A DNA stretch of 64,000 nt from the NCBI GenBank assembly GCA_946699065.1, contig CAMPDV010000153.1:310001-374000 (forward strand), read 5' to 3'. Made by a program: the position numbers and the translations under genes. Source of the stretch: Loxodes magnus (lineage: Eukaryota; Ciliophora; Karyorelictea; Loxodida; Loxodidae). Below, one piece after another: positions 1 through 14,743 of this stretch (position 1 is the first letter of the stretch; the number at the start of each line of letters is the position of its first letter). The notes beneath the pieces are model-generated. The model was not told where the DNA came from. It did not search any database and was given only the letters and a program-made list of their open reading frames with translations.

Positions 1-3000
1 AATTGATTTTAGATTTTTTAAATTAATAAAGTTAGAAATACCTTTATTTATTTAAAAAAATTAAATAATTTAAAAAAAGTTAAAATAATTATTAAAATAT
101 TAATTTATTTATCTATAATATAAATCTAAAATAATATTTTTATTTAATTAAATATTTCCCCTCAATAATTGTATAAAATAATATTATTTTTATATTTGAA
201 TCTAAAATATTTATAATAAGAATAATTTTTTAACTTAAAAATAAAGAAATTTAGCTATAATTAAATACTCTTGAATTATATTTAATAAAGTTATATCATA
301 AGCAATTATATTAATTAAATTTACATAAGTATGCAATTATATAAAATATATTATAACATTTATTTTTTACTAAGTTAATATTAAATATTTATATTATTTT
401 TATAATTATAAATAAATAAATAAATAATTTATTAATTAAATTAATAGAGCAAAATATTTAATTATTTAATATATTTAAATAATTAAAATTAAATTTTTCT
501 TAATTTAATAATTAAATATTATTTAGAAATAAATAAATCTTTAGCATAAATTAATATTTTTTAAGTTTATTAAATGTTTATTTATAAAATATGCCAAGAT
601 AATTGTATAACTTAAAACTTAAAAAACTTTTAGAGATATCAAAGTTACTTAGAAGATAAATTCACTTTAGTTAAATTTTTTAAATAAGATAATTTTAAAT
701 AATTCAAATTAAATTAAAAAGAAAACGAAGAAAATAGTAATTTGTTAATGTATATGAAATAATTTATATGATTTTAATATTTTAAATGTAATATATCTAA
801 TTTTAAAGGAATAATTTATTATTAGTGTCAAATAATTAATTTTATAATTTTTTAAATATAATATGAATATCTCTTACAATTATTTACAATATTTAAAGGA
901 ATTATTCTTTATAATTTAATAATTCCAATAATTAGAAAGCATATTATAAGGTTTTTAATCTTAGTTATTTATTTTTAATTTTTAATTTCAGTTTTATTTT
1001 AATAAAATTATAAGATCTTTCCTTTATAAGCATAAAAAATTCTAATTTAATAGTGTTTTATATCTAAAAATTTTTATTATTTTCATTATTTTTATTATAT
1101 AAAAGAGATATTTTACAAACTTTAAATAATTTTTAATTTTTAGAATTAATTAAAAATAAAACTTTAAAATATAATAAATTATTCTAAATTTCAGATTTTA
1201 TTTAAAAATATATCTATAATTAATTATAATTTACTCTTAAAGCTCTTCTTATATAAATTTAGTAAAATAAAATATTTTAATAAAACGTTAAAGTTAAAAC
1301 TTATTAATTAAGAAACTTAAAAACATTTTAATTTTTTTCTTATCTACTAATAATTTTATTTATTGCTAATTACATAGATAAAACTTAATTTAGATTGAAA
1401 ATCAATAGAGAAAGATTAAAGATTAATTATCAAAGGGACAATCTCCTTTCTCATTTTTAGTAATTGTTATTTTCAAAATTTGAATTTTCTATGAAATTCT
1501 AGCTATAAATTTTATTTTTAATTAATGCATTCAATTGAATATTTTCTTTTAGTTACAATTTTTATTTCAAGAAATATAAATTCTGGATCAAAGTTGTATA
1601 TGTTTTTATAAAGAATCTATTTCTATGATCTAATTTCGACGAATTTAAGATTAATTCTTTCGTAATTATATTATTTGTCTTGGTTTTCTTCCTTTTTGTA
1701 GTAGATAATATTAAATCTTAATAGAATTGTTACTAATACCTTCTGCTTTGTATAGTTTATTAACTAAAATTCTTTGAAAAGAAGCTAAATTAAATTGGTA
1801 TATAAAGCTATAAGATTATAAAATTATAAAATTGCTATAAAAATAGTTTTTCTTCAAAATCTTAATTTATCTCATGCTTGCTAAAAATTTAAATGATTTA
1901 ATATGCAATTATTTCTTATTAAGCAGTCATATTATATAAAAAGCTATAAGAAACTTCTAATTATCTTTTATTCTGGCTCAATATTTTTATTTCTGTTTTG
2001 ATTTATTTTGTTAGATGAACTACCTTTAATATTTTATAACTTACCAACAATTTAATTAAATTAAATTAAAAAAAAATTAATTTTGGAAAATTGTTTTAAA
2101 ATTATCTTTCAAATAATAAAGCATAGAAGAGAATGCTTATATAGTTAAGTTAACTATTAAACTAAGCTATAAAAAATATTAAATTATCTAAACCTTAAGA
2201 ATAATAATTTTACTTTATTCATCTTCATATATTTATCTATCATTATCTGTTTGCTCATTTATTTGATTTAAGCTTTTAAATATAATATAAAGTAGAATCT
2301 TCATATATCTTTGACTTATTTTAAGTATATTATTGTTGCTGTTAATATTAATGAAAATTACAAATATTTAAGATAAAATATACAATTTTTTTATTTGAAT
2401 CTTAGGTTTTTTTCAAATCATAAGATTAAGGAAATTTATTTTTTTCTTAAAGTTAGTTTCTCTTAGCGAAATTTCAAGATAATTTAAACTTTATCCTGAA
2501 AATAATTAAATTCATTCTTAACTTCTACACTTTACTTATTTTAGCTTTATATAATTTTTAATTATCATTTATAGATAAATAGAAAAAATAAAGAAATTAG
2601 AGTAATTATTAGTCTTTAATTTTATTAATTAGTTTTATCTTTTTCTTTTTCTTTTATTTTATTAATTTATAAATAATAATCTTTATTTAAATTTTATTTC
2701 AAAGTCAAGAGCATTTTCCACTCCTGCTTTTCATTTCAAAAATGAACTATAATTTACATTCCTTTATTCTTACAAATAGATCTTTTTAATTTAAACAAAT
2801 TTACTCTTCTATTTCTTAAATTAATTTTTTAAGAACAACAAAATTTAAACAGTAGAATGTATTTTAAAAATTCTTGCATAGATAAAATTAGCTAAAAGTT
2901 TAACTTTCTATATGAATTTAATATAAAAAAGATTAAAGGATTTTATATTTCTATATAATGATGGTTTCAATTAAATAGTCAATTGTTGATTTAATTTTTT

Positions 3001-6000
3001 CATAATTTATGAAAAAATTAAAAATTTATAAACTTTTAAATAAAAATAAATAGCTAATATAATTAAACTTTTTATTAAATAAAATTTTTATTTTATATAC
3101 TTTTAGATTATTTTTGAATATTTCTTAATCAAAGCAAAGGAATATACAACTGAATTAAATAAAACAACTTGCTTATTTTTATTTTCGGCACAATAAAAAA
3201 TAAAAATCATTAATATTTTTCAGACTAAAGATTTTGAAAGAAGCTGTAACAATGGTACCATTTTGCTGTCAGTCTTCAATCCTAAATTAAATGAAAATAT
3301 ATAAAAATTAGATATTAAGTTACTTTGATTACCTAAATGAAGATAAATCATATATAATTTATAAATCTTATTTTTATATACAAAATTAAAAATTTCCCTT
3401 TATTAAATTATTCAAAGCAAAATTTTATTTTATGAGCTCTTGAGTAGCAAAATTGAAAAATCATTAAAACTCTAAATATGTTTGCAATAATTGTTTCTTC
3501 ACCCTTAATTTATATTCTTTTTTATTTAAAAAGATATGCAAATAGGCATTAGATTTTACACCTTTAATAAATAGCTAATTTAAATTAAAATTTTGATAAA
3601 TTTCTTTAACTAAAAATTTAAAATTAACTTTTACCTTTCTTAAAGCTTATGAATATACTTTTAATAAAAATTTTACGATTGAATAGTTTAAAATATATAA
3701 TTTTTAATTTAAATTTTTTTGATAATAGAAAGAATAAAATTCCTTTAGTTTATTTTTTCATTCTACTATTAAATTTTTTTAATGAAACTTAAAGTATAAT
3801 TATCTGAAATAGATGAGGAGGAATCTTTTAGTTTATTTAAGCTATTTTAAAATAATTAAATTTTTAATATTTGTTGGTATTACATTGTTATTAAAAGGAT
3901 ACATTTCTATTAACTTTATCATTTACACTTTGATTAAAAAATTATAATTATTTGATGTCTAAACCATTCCAAAATATATATAGAGTTATAACAATTAATT
4001 ATCCTTATAGTTATAAATAGAAGGATAGCTAACTAGCACTTACTAAATTTAATTATATAGTTGATATAAAATTATAATTAATAACAAACTTTAAATAATT
4101 TAATTAAGCTAGATTAATACCTTCTTTAAGTTTTTATTAAGATATTCTTAGTTTATTCTTCGAATTCTACTTAAAGCAGATTAAAAAGACTCTGGAAGCA
4201 TTTAACTTCGCCTTTAAATTAAGATTTTAATTGAAAAATAATAAAGAATATTTTACACTTAAATACCTAGATAAAAGATTAATTATGATCAAGATAAATA
4301 AGAAATTTTAATATAAAACATTAAAATAATAAAGGCAAGATTAGTTACCTCATTAATTTATTTCAAAAATATAGGATAAAATCACTAATAAATTAAATAA
4401 ACATCACATACAAAAGTTTTTCAAATATGAAAGATTTAAATCTTGATTAGTAACAAAAAAGGATTAAAGGTTTGAAATCGCATAATAACTAAAATCAATT
4501 GTCTAAAAATAAAATTGTTTGAATGTTGTACAATTATAGCTTGATTAAAGCAAAATAATACATAGGAAATATAAAAATTTAGTTTTATCAGCTCCTTCAA
4601 AAATTAAAAAAGATATAAAAAATTAAATTTGTAATTAGCTTAGTAAATCTTCTAAAATGAAAATCGATATCAAAATTAAGTTTAGATATTTATCACAAAT
4701 AATTAAATATATTTTACAATTCTCTCTAAAATATAATAAAAGATGTACTTTATCTAAAAATAGATATCATATAATTAAAAAATAAAATAATTAAATTTAG
4801 AAAATAAATAATTCCTTAGTAACTATTATAAAACTTTAATAATTTAGAAATATCTATTTATATTTATTATAATTTAAATAAAATTTTAACTTAAAAAATA
4901 TAAATCTTAATTTAAGAGAAGACATTTTACAAAATTTTGCTAGATAAAATTTAAATTAAAGAGATTCTTAAAATTTGATATAGAAATAATTAATTATTTA
5001 ATTTTAGAGTAATGATAAATATTTTACACTAAATTAATAAAATCATGTAAATATTTAGATTATTATATGAAGTACATCATAATTAATTTTATCAAAAATA
5101 GTTAAAGAATAATTCTAAAAATAACGAAAAATCAATAAAAAATGTGAAGCTAAAGAATTATTATCATAATATTTAATAACTTAGCCATATATTTTGCTGA
5201 AAAGTTAAAGAACAACAATTTTTAATTACATTTTAATAAACAAACATTTTTATTTTATGCTTTTGAGATTTACTAAATACATTAAATATAATTTGAACGA
5301 AAATTTATTCTAAGATAATTATTAATTAATATATTTGAAATTTAACAAGATTATTACAACTTTCAAAAATTATTACAAATAATCAATTTAAAAGATATAC
5401 ACAATAATTTATAAAAAATATAATAATCTAATATAGTGTATTGCATCTAGAAGAGATATAAAATATTTACTTATATTTCTATTTAAGTTTTGCATTATTA
5501 TGCTTATTTCTTTAGGATACAATTTAAATTAGATTATTAATCTAAATTTATAAATGACACTCTTTTAATTTTAATTAAAAATATTCATTGCTAATTAGAT
5601 TTAATTTTAATTTAGCTTTGAAATTCATTAAAATAATAAAAATCCAAAAATAAATTATCTGGATTTATTAATATTTAAGGTATAGATTTTTAAAGATACT
5701 CTAATTTCTATAACAGATAAGAAAAATTAATTATTTTAATTAAGAATCAATCTTCAAACATCAAAATCTAAAATTAATTTTCATTTTATTAAATCAATAA
5801 AATCTAGAAAAACAAATTATAGGAATGTACTTATATTGAAATTTTAGAGAATTGAAATATATTTTTTATTTTGATATATTTTGAAAGCTTAAAAATTATT
5901 ATTTGCGGGATATATATCTAAGCTTTTTTATAAATACAAATCTAATTATTTATCAATGACACTTAAATAATAAAAAGTTAAGAATAGAAAAAAATTAAGT

Positions 6001-9000
6001 TTTAAGTAAAATAATTTATCGCTATTAAAAGAATAAAAATAAAAATTTCGTGAATCAAGTAAAACGAGCTAGTTTGCATACTTTATCAAAGTTTATTCCT
6101 AATTCTAAATTAAATAAAATGCTTTATATTACTAAAATAATAAATTTTAAACTTAAAATATAAAATTTATTAATATAATTTTATAAATTAATAAAAATAA
6201 AATATTTTAAACATTTTAAAATTAAAAAAGTTATTTTGATTTAAGAAATTAAATAAAGTATTTTATAAAATTTAAAGGAAGAAAAATAAAATAAAAATGA
6301 ATAATCACTTTATCATCATATTTAATGGGATAATATTTTCATAGAAAAAATCTTAGGATATTTGAAAATTAAAAAATACAAATATAATAAAAATGTATAT
6401 GAAAATTTAGTTTAATGAAAAATAATTTTTTATTTTGTAAATTAAAAGAATATTTATTTTAACTTCAAAATGCTTAATTTCATAATTTAAAAAGAATTAT
6501 TTTATAAACTCAAAGGATATACTCATAAAAAAATTATTTTTAATGCATTTATTTTTAGTTAATTTAACATTTAGAAAATTAAATTAAAGAAATCCTTTGA
6601 ATATATTTTTTTATAAATATATTAAGAAGTTGTATTTCTAAATAATTTATTTCTTGCTTTTCATAATTAAATTTATCGAGAGCAAGTTTATTAGCAACAA
6701 ATCTTTATTAAATAATTTTAGACTTCTATTCAATTGGGATTTTAAGCTTAAACATATTTATCTAATATAAAAAATTTAATTAGCTGCATAATAACTTTTA
6801 ATAGCTTAAATTTATTACTGTAAGAAAAATAAATATTCTCTAAAATTTATTTGATTCTAGTAATAATTAAAAATAATTTATAATTATAGTTATTGATATT
6901 TAGTAATTTATTTCTTAGTTAGAATGTTGGCTTGACTTGCTATAAATTATTTTTAATTTTTATTTTTTAAGATATTTTTTAGCTATGATTGGTTGCTAAT
7001 TAATTTAAAAATATAACAAAAATTATTAAATTTTTCAAATATTTTTCTCAATTTTTTAGACAAAAATCTTTTTTATTAAGACAGGATCACAAATTTAATA
7101 AAGTTTATTTGTTTTTTATGATTTTTAATTAACTAAAAATTATGATATAAGAATATTGATTTATATCTTATAGATATTTTGATTGATATTAAATTTGGTC
7201 TATTTAATAAATATTTTTTAATTGTAAAAGTAGAATTTTCTATGAAATTTCTATAAATTAATTTATTTGCTAAGTTGTTATTGATAGAGTCTAGTTTTTC
7301 TTTTATATAATAAAGCTAAAATATTTCAAATCTAATTAATAATTCTATTTTCAAGCTTTACTCTTCAAAACGTATTTGTAAAGTTACTCTTTACCCAAAT
7401 TTTTGACTAGCTAGATTTAGTTAGGTTAACTTGAATAAATAGAATTGGTATTTGATATTTAACTTTTATTTATTAATTGTTATCTACCCATGTATAATAT
7501 AAATTTAGTTGAATATATACTTTCAATAGATTTAAAGAAACAAGCTATATAATAGTTAATATTCTTTATACATAATAGGTTTAATATATTCTAGTCATAT
7601 ATAAAAATAACAAATTAATAATTCTTTATAGAAAGATAAAGCTTTATAAAATAAATAAGTACCTGCATTAATATTTTTCTATTTTAGATTTATTACTTTC
7701 TTAACCTTTTTAAACTTAAGGATATTAATTTTCTTGTAGAAATTATTATTATTTTATCTTATTGGTTTATATTTTCGTGTTTGCTTTTTATCTATGTCAA
7801 AATTCTTTTAGCTTAAGATTATTACTTACTCTTTAAAAATATAATTCTCTTTAATTTATCAGCTTATAATTGTTTTCGCTTTAGAATGCTTTATAATAAA
7901 TATAGGCTTATCATATAATGACGACATTTATAAATGGATAATAATAATTTTTGATTTATCCTAATTTTTGTTTAATTGTTAGTTTTATTATATTAATAAT
8001 AAAGTATCTATAACTATTAAATATTAGATTATTAATTAAGCATTTAATTTTAATCTTTTTTAAAGAAAGCTATTCTTATATCATTCTTTTTTAGCTAATT
8101 TAAGCTTTTTATTTAGATTATTTATTTCTATTTATTTTTTACTTTTACCTTTTTATTAAGCAAGTTATAAATAATTTTACCTAGTTCAAATTATAAAGCT
8201 CTTGATTATATTAATTATGATGTATATTAAAAGATTATTTCCTTGTAATTACTTTTAAAAATAACCAAATAAGCTAAGAATTTTATAACTTAAATTATTA
8301 ATCTAATCATTAATTATTTACCTTCATAAATTTTCAACTTTTGTGATCTTAAAAGTTTGATTTTATAATTTGATTTATTTAAACCAAATTATTTAGATAT
8401 GCTTAAATTTAAAAAAGAATAGAGAAACTTTATTTCCATAAAAGCATATTAAAGCTTATAGTTATTTTATATTTAAAAGCCTTAGTCTAAATTATTCTAA
8501 TTAGATCTAATTTGAATGTATATAACTATGAATACTAAAATTAAAATAATTAAATATAAGTATACTAGCCTTTTAAAGAATTCTTTAGTATTAATTAAAA
8601 AAGTAAATGCATTATTTTAAGCAAGTCATATATCTCTAATAATATAAAATTACTTAGAATAATTATTAATAGAAAAGTTTAAAGTTAGATTATATTATAA
8701 CTGAGACTTATTTAAAGTTAATTAATTAACTAAATTTAGATTTTTAAATTAGAAGAACCTATAATTAAATGAAGAATCAGAAAACTATTTATTCTTTTAA
8801 TATAATTAAATACATTATTAAGACAAAATACTAATAAACCTTATAATCAACATACATTTAAAATTATTTAAATTTAGTTTATTATTTACCATTTATTTTC
8901 ATTATTAGATGTATTTCTATCTTTCTCTTTTATTTTTGTTTCCTTTATTAAATCATTTTTGTCTTACCTTTGTAATTCTTTACTATATATCAAATTAAAA

Positions 9001-9429
9001 ACATATAAATTTAATAAAAATAGAACCACAAGACATCAACCATAAAATAACTACCAAAACACTATTTTCATGTTTCCTTTTTAATATAGAATGTTTAAAA
9101 TCTAAATTAGATTACATTTGGTTAGCATTCTTTTTCTTTTATTTTAGATATTAATTTATAAAATTTTAATTTAAGACTCAAAGAATTATTAAGAATTTAC
9201 TTATGCTCATTTAATCAGGCTAAAAGATATTATTTTAAATTTAGAATATTTATAAGAGCAAGTTTAAATTTCATTAGTTGATAAAGTTAAAAAATGTATA
9301 AAATGTAAATATGACTATTAATAAGCCTTTAATTTAAATAGTTAATTAGCTTGTATCATTTTATTATGATATTAAAGAATCCTATATTTATAAAATTGAT
9401 TTTCATTTCATTATTATTATAAAAACTTT
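1..9429. other. AT-rich stretch without recognisable genes
   Basis: I read this stretch on both strands with TAA/TAG as Gln and TGA as Trp. I found no protein motif, RNA gene or repeat of note, only AT-rich low-complexity sequence with runs of TTTA, TTAA and A/T homopolymers. It is probably intergenic DNA. Genes without strong motifs could be missed, because open frames carry no information in this code. Confidence 0.5.
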
Positions 9430-9798
9430 ATGGGAAAAAGCAAAAACAATAAAAAATTTAAAAGAAAATTCCTACTTTGTAGAGAAAGCCATGAGGAATT
9501 TTTTGATATTTTTAGAGATTATAACAAAAGAAAAAAATTAGAAACAAAAAACTATAAAAAGAGTCGAGCGCAACAAAATTAATTAAGATAATAAAATTAT
9601 TTTAGGAATTTATCTTAGAAGGATGATCATTTGAAGAGAGATAGTTAAGCTTAAAGAGAAATTTAAGCTTTCAAAATTATTTAGTCAATAAGAACTTATG
9701 ATTGAACAATAGAAGCATAGGAAAAAATGATTTGGTCAAATCTTAATTAAAAGAATAAGGGCTTTAAGATTTCTAGTTTCTAAGTATATTTAATTTGA
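9430..9798 (+). CDS. Possible small basic protein, unknown function
   Basis: Starting at the ATG at 9430, the frame reads MGKSKNNKKFKRKF and continues as a Lys/Arg/Gln-rich, largely hydrophilic protein. In-frame TGA occurs at 9703 (inside a context reading TYD-W-TIEAQ) and at 9796. If both single TGAs were stops, the protein would be 91 aa; reading the first as Trp gives 122 aa. The composition is more protein-like than the flanks, and it is slightly less AT-rich. I do not recognise a family. It lies just outside the 3' end of the copy C remnant on the opposite strand, so it could also be ancient mobile-element sequence. Confidence 0.3.
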
Positions 9799-10021
9799 TT
9801 TTCCTTTAAAGTTTCATATTGACTGTAATTTTAAAAAAATTGCTTAATTAAAAAAAAGGGTATGTTTAGAGAATTATTTAGAATATTAAGCCTAAATTTT
9901 ATTAGAATAAAAATTAAATTCGTTCTAAATAATGAAAAGCAAACTAAAAGAGAAGGATATTTAATCCTTTAATATAATTTTCAAATAGATCAAATTAGAA
10001 AGAGTCATAAAAGTTTTATCA

Positions 10022-10570
10022 TCACAAATTTTTCTCTAAATCTTCCATAACAGGTAAATTTTCTACATCTTGACTTGGTTTTTCCTTTTTTATTACAACT
10101 TTTTTTGCATTTTTTGATTTTTTAGCCTTTTTTATTCCTACTTCTATTTTTTATTCTATTTTTCTTTATTTTACTTTTTCTTCTATTTCTTCTAACTCTG
10201 CTTTTACTTCTATTTCTTCTAACTCTGCTTTTACTTCTTATTTTTCTATTTCTACTTTTTCTTCTACTTTTTCCTAATTCTATTTTTCTTTATTTTACTT
10301 TTTCTTCTACTTCTTCTAACTCTGCTTTTTCTTCTAACTCTGCTTTTACTTCTTATTTTTCTATTTCTATTTTTTCTTCTATTTTTCCTAATTCTATTTT
10401 TTTTCTCTTTTACTTATTTTCTCTTTTTTAACTTTTTTTGCTTTTTTAGGTTTTTTGTCTACTCTTACTTATTTTTCTTCACATCTAAATTAAGAACTTA
10501 CTTCTCAGTAACATCAGAGATCTTTTCTTCTTCTAAATGGATGCTTTAAATAAATAAATTTAAACTAAAA
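10022..10570 (-). pseudogene. Copy C: 3' end of a gene A paralogue (Lys/Glu-rich tail)
   Basis: On the minus strand this encodes the same C-terminal tail as gene A: a charged segment with the shared KKPKK core, a long run of Lys/Glu (repeats of the type KAELEE), then DVENLPVMEDLEKNL and a tandem TGATGA stop (10024-10019). Gene A ends in DVVNFPVIEDLEKNL plus TGATGA. Homology continues about 80 bp into the 3' UTR. A 17-nt intron (10485-10501) must be removed to keep the frame aligned with gene A. Upstream of ~10570 homology stops at the (TTTA)n end of LINE1, and no signal peptide, LamG or membrane part is present. It is therefore a remnant, not a gene. The Lys/Glu part contains imperfect ~27 bp tandem repeats (about 10197-10380). 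Confidence 0.75.
10485..10501 (-). other. 17-nt intron in copy C
   Basis: The minus strand reads GTAAGTTCTTAATTTAG. It matches the 18-nt intron of gene A at the same place. Its removal changes the frame by 17 nt and is needed to join the ...EEEKISDVTE segment to the ...CEEKQVRVDKKPKK segment in the frame that aligns with gene A. Confidence 0.65.
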
Positions 10571-10663
10571 GAGTTTTTTGATGTCTTTAATTGCAAGAAT
10601 TGCTTCTTTCAATTATAGACGTTAGTAAATGTTTTTAAATTGTTTTTTAGTCTTGTTTACATC

Positions 10664-13600
10664 TCATCATTTTTCTTTAATTAGTTCTTCTTTCTATTCA
10701 TCTTTAGCTTCTTCCTTTTTTACTTTCTCCATTTCTAGAATCTCAAGTCTCCTTGTCATTAGCTTCTTATGAAATATTTTGATCTATAAGTCTAAATATT
10801 CCAATTTAGACCTTGAAAATGAGTTTAGATATTCTTGATCGTATAGTATAAGGCGCCTTAAGTCTTAATTTCCGATCTTTTCCGATAATCAATTCATTAT
10901 ATTAGAATAGTACACACATTTAAAGATATGCTCGAAAGTTTCATACTCTCCACACATACAATAGAGATTATCAATGGGGTAATGACGATCTTAAAGATCC
11001 TTACGGAAATTATAAGTTTAGGTTCTAAGTTTATATATACTGATAATTTCTTGTCTATACTATTTGTTTAATTTAGTATAAGTAATTTGTGGAAATTGTT
11101 AAATATTACCAAATTATTCAGTATATACTTTAGCTGTTTTCATTCTCATAAATTTTTTAGTAGCTACTTTGTAGAAATATTGTTGTATTTTTTCTCTTAC
11201 ATGTTTAGTAAAAGTTTTAAGATTGGTATTATTCTATTAATTCTGCAGATCGATATTATAAAGGTCTGATAATTGCTACACTTAATCGTAGTATTGAAGT
11301 CCTTTTTTCCATATATTAATGAAAAGAGAGCCTATTGTTGATCTTGGAAAATCAATACTTTCTTATTTAATTTTATGGTAGAATCTGAAGAATTTTACAG
11401 CCATAATGTGCTTAAATTCAGGTCTATATAACATGATTCATTAAATGTTGAAGTTGCTACTTAAAAAGCTTTTCTTGAAATTAATCTCATGCTTTATTCT
11501 ATTCTGTTCAGAACTCCAGTTACTCCTTTTTGAATACTTCATGGCACTAAGTCTCCTCCATATTCTGCTTTAGGTAATGTAAAAAGTCTACATAAAGTTT
11601 TAAAATGTCAAGGAGTTACATTCTTATATCTCATCAGTTAAAAAACAGCTTTCTTCATTGCAGCTATATATTTAAATGCAACTTCTTTGCAATGGGGATT
11701 CAAGTTCTTCTTCTGATGTAGAATAACTCCTAAATATGTTACTTGTTCTTTTTAAGCAATTGGTTAATTTCCTAATCATAAATTTAAAATTTATTATTTC
11801 TGATTCTTCTTTAGAAATTAGATGCATTCAGATTTGGTAACATTTATCTTTAAATGTGTTCATGCAAAAACTTTATTTGCTTCATTTATTAAATTCTACA
11901 TCTACTTTGCAGATTTGGAAAGAAGAATAAGATCATCTGCCCATCCTCTACAAGCGAAGCTAATACTTGAATCCTGGCATTTAAATCCCAATTAATTACT
12001 TTTACTTTCCAGATATCTAATTACTATGTCATAATACAATAATGCTAAAACTGGTCCATGAGAACTTCCTTACATAACTCCATTGTTGAATTATAAAGTT
12101 CTGGTGCTCTTTCCATCTATGATAAATGAAGAATTTAGGTTTTTATAAAACGATTCTAAGGCTATTATTATTCCAAGTGGTAGTTTAACTCTCTTAAGTT
12201 AATCAAACAAGAGTCTTCTTTCTATTGAGTCAAACATTTTTTCAACGTCTATCAGTGCTGCTATCAATTTAGTCTTACCTTTAGCACATTTCCGATAGTT
12301 ATCAATTATTTGTTATATTATTCAAATTTATTAAGTTGTTTATCTGTTTTTCATAAATCCCATTTATGAAGGGTGAATCAAATTTCTCTAATAAATCAGA
12401 TTGTATAGTCTTTTTGTTAAAGCTTTATCATATAGTTTTAGAATAGTATTAATAAGAGAAATAGGTAGTCAATTTTTCCAATCATCTTTATTTCCTTTTT
12501 TAAATATTGAAATTATCACCGATATATTTAATTCCTAAGGGATTCTTCCAAGTCTTAGCATATTATTCAGAAAAGAATGAAGAATTATTAATAAATATTA
12601 TCCACCATATTTCAGAAGTTCGCCTTTTAATCCATCTGGACCAGTTGCTTTTCCATTCGGAATTTCTTTTATAATTTCTTATATTTCTTTTATGGTAAAA
12701 AGATCAAATCCTTACAAATACGAGAGTGGATAATCTTTAATTTCTTAAATATTATAGTATATTTTATCTATTTTTTAATTACTAAGATTTATCTATTCTT
12801 GAGTTAGATTAGAATGCTTGTTAAAAGCACAATTTTCCCATGATTCAATGAATTTATTTTTGATTTCTTAATTAAAGTTCATAGTATTTCTCTTCAAAGG
12901 ATTTAGTATTTTCTTAGCTTGTGAAAAAATTTCCTTAGAATCTCCATTAAGAAGTAGAAACTTCTTTTTTGCTTTGTTTTTTTTAAATTTACATAGATTA
13001 TACTCGAAGTCTTTCCAAAGTCGTTTTGCTGCCTCATGAAGATTAGTTACTTGTTAGTTTATTCTTCCAAATTTTATGTGAGTTTCCTTATATTCTGAGT
13101 TAGCTCTTTTTGCCTCTATATATTTCTTTGTGAGAGCTCGAGGAAGTTTGTTATAATTTGAGTCTGGAATAAACGAACCTAATGTTTGATCAGCATTGTC
13201 TTAAATATTACTTTTGATACATTCATATTAATCTTCAAGATTATCTTAATCTATTTAAAAGAATTCTAGATAAGTTTGTAGGAAATATTCTTAATATTTT
13301 TGCCTATCTATTGCATCTTATAACCTATTTATTTTATATTTTCTCTGAGTTATCTTTTCCCAATATACTATAGAATTATTGATAAAGTCGACAGTGATTG
13401 GAATATGATCAGAAAATAAACTATTATTATGAGCAGTGAAATTTGCAAATTAATTAACGTTCAAATGGTTATTTATAATGATATAATTATTACAATACAT
13501 TTTTCCAGTTCCTTTGTGAATACATGTATTAATGTTGCTATCATTCACTATCTCAAGATCGTTTTATAGTAAGAATTCTTATAGCCTAATAGTATTATCA

Positions 13601-14676
13601 TAAGCATCTTCAGGATTATCACCGAAACTTTATAAAAGAGCATTGAAATCTCCCATTAGTATATGTGGATTATCATTATATAAATTCAGCAATGTATTTA
13701 TTTGTTCATAAGCTAAATCTTTAACATCTTAACTTTTTCCACTATCAGGCATGTAACAAGACGTGATTAAAATATTATCCAGTTTAATTGTTATGAATCT
13801 ATTTATTTCTTTTTCAACTTATATATGTATTTCTGTACTATTAAATTCTTCTCCTACAATTAAGCATACACCTCCTCCTTTTCCTGAGTTCTTAAAATAT
13901 GTTTTAAATCCATTTATCAATATTGGAGGAAAGTAATCTTTTTATCAGGTTTCGTTTATTGATAAAATATCTATACTGTTATCTCTGATAAATTCTTCAA
14001 TATTCAAGCACTTGCTCGCTATTCCATTAATATTTATATGTCCCATCTTTATTTTTTAAATTTATTAGTCTTTTCTAATTTTTTCCGATCCTGCAGGTAG
14101 ACCACTTTCGTAAATGCAAATGCTTTTCTATCCTTATTGGTTAATCTAAATATGTACTAATCTTTTTCCATACTCAGGATGTTAATGATAATATTGTATC
14201 AAAATATATATTACTTACGTCGTATATTTTTTAAGTAGCTTTCTATCTATATCAATTTTACTTTTCACACTATCACATGTACCTTATTCTAAATCTTAAG
14301 TAACTGTGACATATCTACCCTATATATTTTACATTTCGTACTATGGACGTCTTCAAGTTTCGGATTTAATAAATTTTTAAAGTTATAGACTAGTCAGATT
14401 GAAATAACATATTATTTAATCGCACTCTTTTTTATTATTATGTTTACTCATACGTTTTGCTGACGGAATTGTTTTATCTTCTTCTTCATGTTTCCTTTTA
14501 AGAATATTAAAATTAATATTGAAAGATAAGGTTTAATTCTGATAAATAGCATCGATCGAATCTGTTTAGTTTTATTAATCTTTTTTTCATCTTTTAGTAG
14601 AATAATTAAATATATCTGTTTTCAAATTTTAATTAAGTTTTTAAAACTCTTCTATCTTCATCTCAAGTGTCTACAT
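10664..14676 (-). CDS. LINE1 ORF2: APE endonuclease-reverse transcriptase, frameshifted
   Basis: The ATG at 14676 is the first in frame; another at 14046 starts MGHININGI at the endonuclease. AP-endonuclease motifs run from ~14046 to 13390: ININGI, INET followed by TGA, GGGV, CYMPDS, GDFNA, SDHIPI. RT motifs follow: GKATGPDG (~12640), N-TGA-LPISLIN (~12470), LIDVEKMFDS (~12250), MQGSSHGPVLA (~12070), a GWADDLILL catalytic box (~11930) and TYLGVIL (~11730). A C-terminal CMCGEYETFEHIFKC motif (~10950) is shared with LINE2. TGA occupies Trp-like positions many times. One indel at a T run near 11467 shifts the frame, and LINE2 is continuous in the same region. The ORF ends with TGATGA. Confidence 0.85.
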
Positions 14677-14743
14677 AATTTGGGTACTTTAAATGAATTT
14701 TAAGTTGAGTTAGTGATATTAATGCTATAGTAAAACAAAATCT

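Noticed and set aside
10190-10420. CRISPR-like or satellite array
   Set aside because: The short repeats are imperfect codon-level repeats of a Lys/Glu-rich protein tail, with no uniform repeat-spacer pattern.
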